A DNA stretch of 64,000 nucleotides. Source: Treponema sp. J25 (lineage in GTDB: Bacteria > Spirochaetota > Spirochaetia > Treponematales > Breznakiellaceae). Shown in pieces: positions 63,224 through 64,000 of the stretch (positions are counted from its first letter, which is position 1; each line of letters begins with the position of its first letter). Location: NCBI RefSeq assembly GCF_004343725.1, contig NZ_PTQW01000014.1, positions 62,001 through 126,000 of the forward strand, given 5' to 3'. The translations under genes and the position numbers were made by a program. Under the pieces are notes generated by a model that made no database searches, was not told the origin of the DNA, and saw only the letters and a program-made list of their open reading frames with translations.

Positions 63224-64000
63224 TCATGCCCCCATAAGAATTTCATAGACATCCTCGGGGGATGCGGCCTTACTTAGCCGCTGGCGGGTGACATCATCTC
63301 CAAGAACGGCGCCCAAACTTGCCAGCACCTGCATATGGGGGGCCTCATCACCGGCGGGGGTCAAAATCATGGCGATGATATGCACCTGGCTCCCGTCGAT
63401 GGTCTGGAAATCAATACCCCGTCGATGAATACCAATCGCCAGGGTTTGGGTCGCCACCCCTGCCGTACGGGCATGAGGAAGGGCTATGCCGTGTTCCATC
63501 CCGGTACTCATTCGCTCTTCCCGATCCATCACATCCCGCAGGAGCTGTTCCCTATTCGCTACTTTTCCGGCCTTCTCTAAAACATCCACCAATTCTTCGA
63601 TAACCTCAAACTTGCTCATTCCCTGAAGCGTGGTGGTGATACAAGACTTATCAAGGATTTTCCGGAATGTGAGGTCCTTTCTTCCCGTGTGAACCCGCAA
63701 TTCAGAACGAAGCTTCTCTGGATCAAAGCTCTCTTTAAGGGCATCAAAGTTGGCATCCAGCCGTACCATCACTTCATGAATAGTAGCCCTCACGAAAGGA
63801 ATATCCTCTGGCGCCGTCTCTATACGGATTTTATTCCCCTCAGTAATAAGGGAGATAGATATGTCTCCCTTTCGGATGTGGCTGATTTCATCCCGGATAC
63901 TCATAAGTTGCACAAAGAATCCTTCCCGTTCCAGTTCCCGAAGGAAGGTAGTGGCAACCAGTTCTGCGAGTTCGTGGGTCGGCAGGGTTATTTCGATGCT
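63224..64000 (-). CDS. PTS IIA-like (EIIA-2 domain) regulatory protein, partial at window edge
   Basis: 258 residues are visible; the frame stays open to the right edge, with convincing coding sequence (THELAELVATTFLRELEREG), so the true start lies outside. The C-terminal domain (about the last 150 residues) is of PTS EIIA type 2: LTFRKILDKSCI, REERMSTGMEHGIALPHART with the phosphorylatable His in ALPHA, and VHIIAMILTPAG. Such domains occur in fructose PTS and in nitrogen-PTS (PtsN) proteins. The N-terminal part with ISISLITEGNKIRIE is of unknown type; it is not a complete PTS permease. Probably regulatory. Confidence 0.85.
   Translation of the reverse strand, partial: SIEITLPTHELAELVATTFLRELEREGFFVQLMSIRDEISHIRKGDISISLITEGNKIRIETAPEDIPFVRATIHEVMVRLDANFDALKESFDPEKLRSELRVHTGRKDLTFRKILDKSCITTTLQGMSKFEVIEELVDVLEKAGKVANREQLLRDVMDREERMSTGMEHGIALPHARTAGVATQTLAIGIHRRGIDFQTIDGSQVHIIAMILTPAGDEAPHMQVLASLGAVLGDDVTRQRLSKAASPEDVYEILMGA

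Overview
The window looks like chromosome of a diderm, motile spirochaete, most likely a Treponema-like member of the Spirochaetota. The case rests on gene content: a chemotaxis operon cheA-cheY-cheW-mcp-cheR-cheD-cheB, an Rnf complex in the order rnfCDGEAB, several predicted outer-membrane barrels and lipoproteins, and hypothetical proteins of spirochaete type. I could run no search, so the placement is inference. GC is about 50% and genes are dense on both strands. I saw no tRNA, rRNA, CRISPR array, insertion sequence or prophage.

Layout. 1-2.7 kb: tail of a PLP decarboxylase, glnS with a hypothetical partner, and a 36-residue basic protein. 3.0-8.2 kb: complete rnfCDGEAB operon behind a palindromic promoter. 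8.4-12.3 kb: DUF815 AAA+ ATPase, surE, and a DUF2974 lipase-like protein. 12.4-15.5 kb: sugar ABC importer without an ATPase, with a strong hairpin after the binding-protein gene. 15.6-25.1 kb: single genes (methyltransferase, YcdX-type PHP phosphatase, PfkB kinase, a radical-SAM DNA-repair pair, OFA-type MFS, 5-FTHF cyclo-ligase, DRTGG protein). 25.2-30.6 kb: four-gene locus of outer-membrane barrel, GH16-like lipoprotein, degenerate GGDEF-receiver protein and HEAT-repeat GT2 synthase, read here as a synthase-dependent exopolysaccharide system. 30.6-35.6 kb: GC-rich patch with an rsgA carrying a repeat-built insertion, then a membrane-protein/winged-helix/barrel operon with an operator inside its promoter, and a lipoprotein. 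35.9-40.4 kb: DUF3160 lipoprotein, then MEMO and AMMECR1 domain proteins that both carry lipoprotein signals. 40.7-43.2 kb: copA. 43.4-52.4 kb: chemotaxis operon headed by a frameshifted receptor-like gene; its CheA has a MshEN-like repeat pair. 52.4-54.2 kb: SPFH protein plus ribbon-helix-helix protein behind a palindrome. 54.4-60.6 kb: Lol-like ABC exporter, LolA-like carrier and large barrel. 60.8-64 kb: RidA, DUF1007/NicO metal transport, and a PTS IIA-like protein cut by the window edge.

Most interesting: the exopolysaccharide locus, the exported AMMECR1/MEMO pair, the possible c-di-GMP-type module in CheA, the Lol-like cluster ending in a barrel, and a repeated promoter geometry in which the -10 box sits 5-7 nt before an ATG that lacks a Shine-Dalgarno sequence (candidate leaderless mRNAs).
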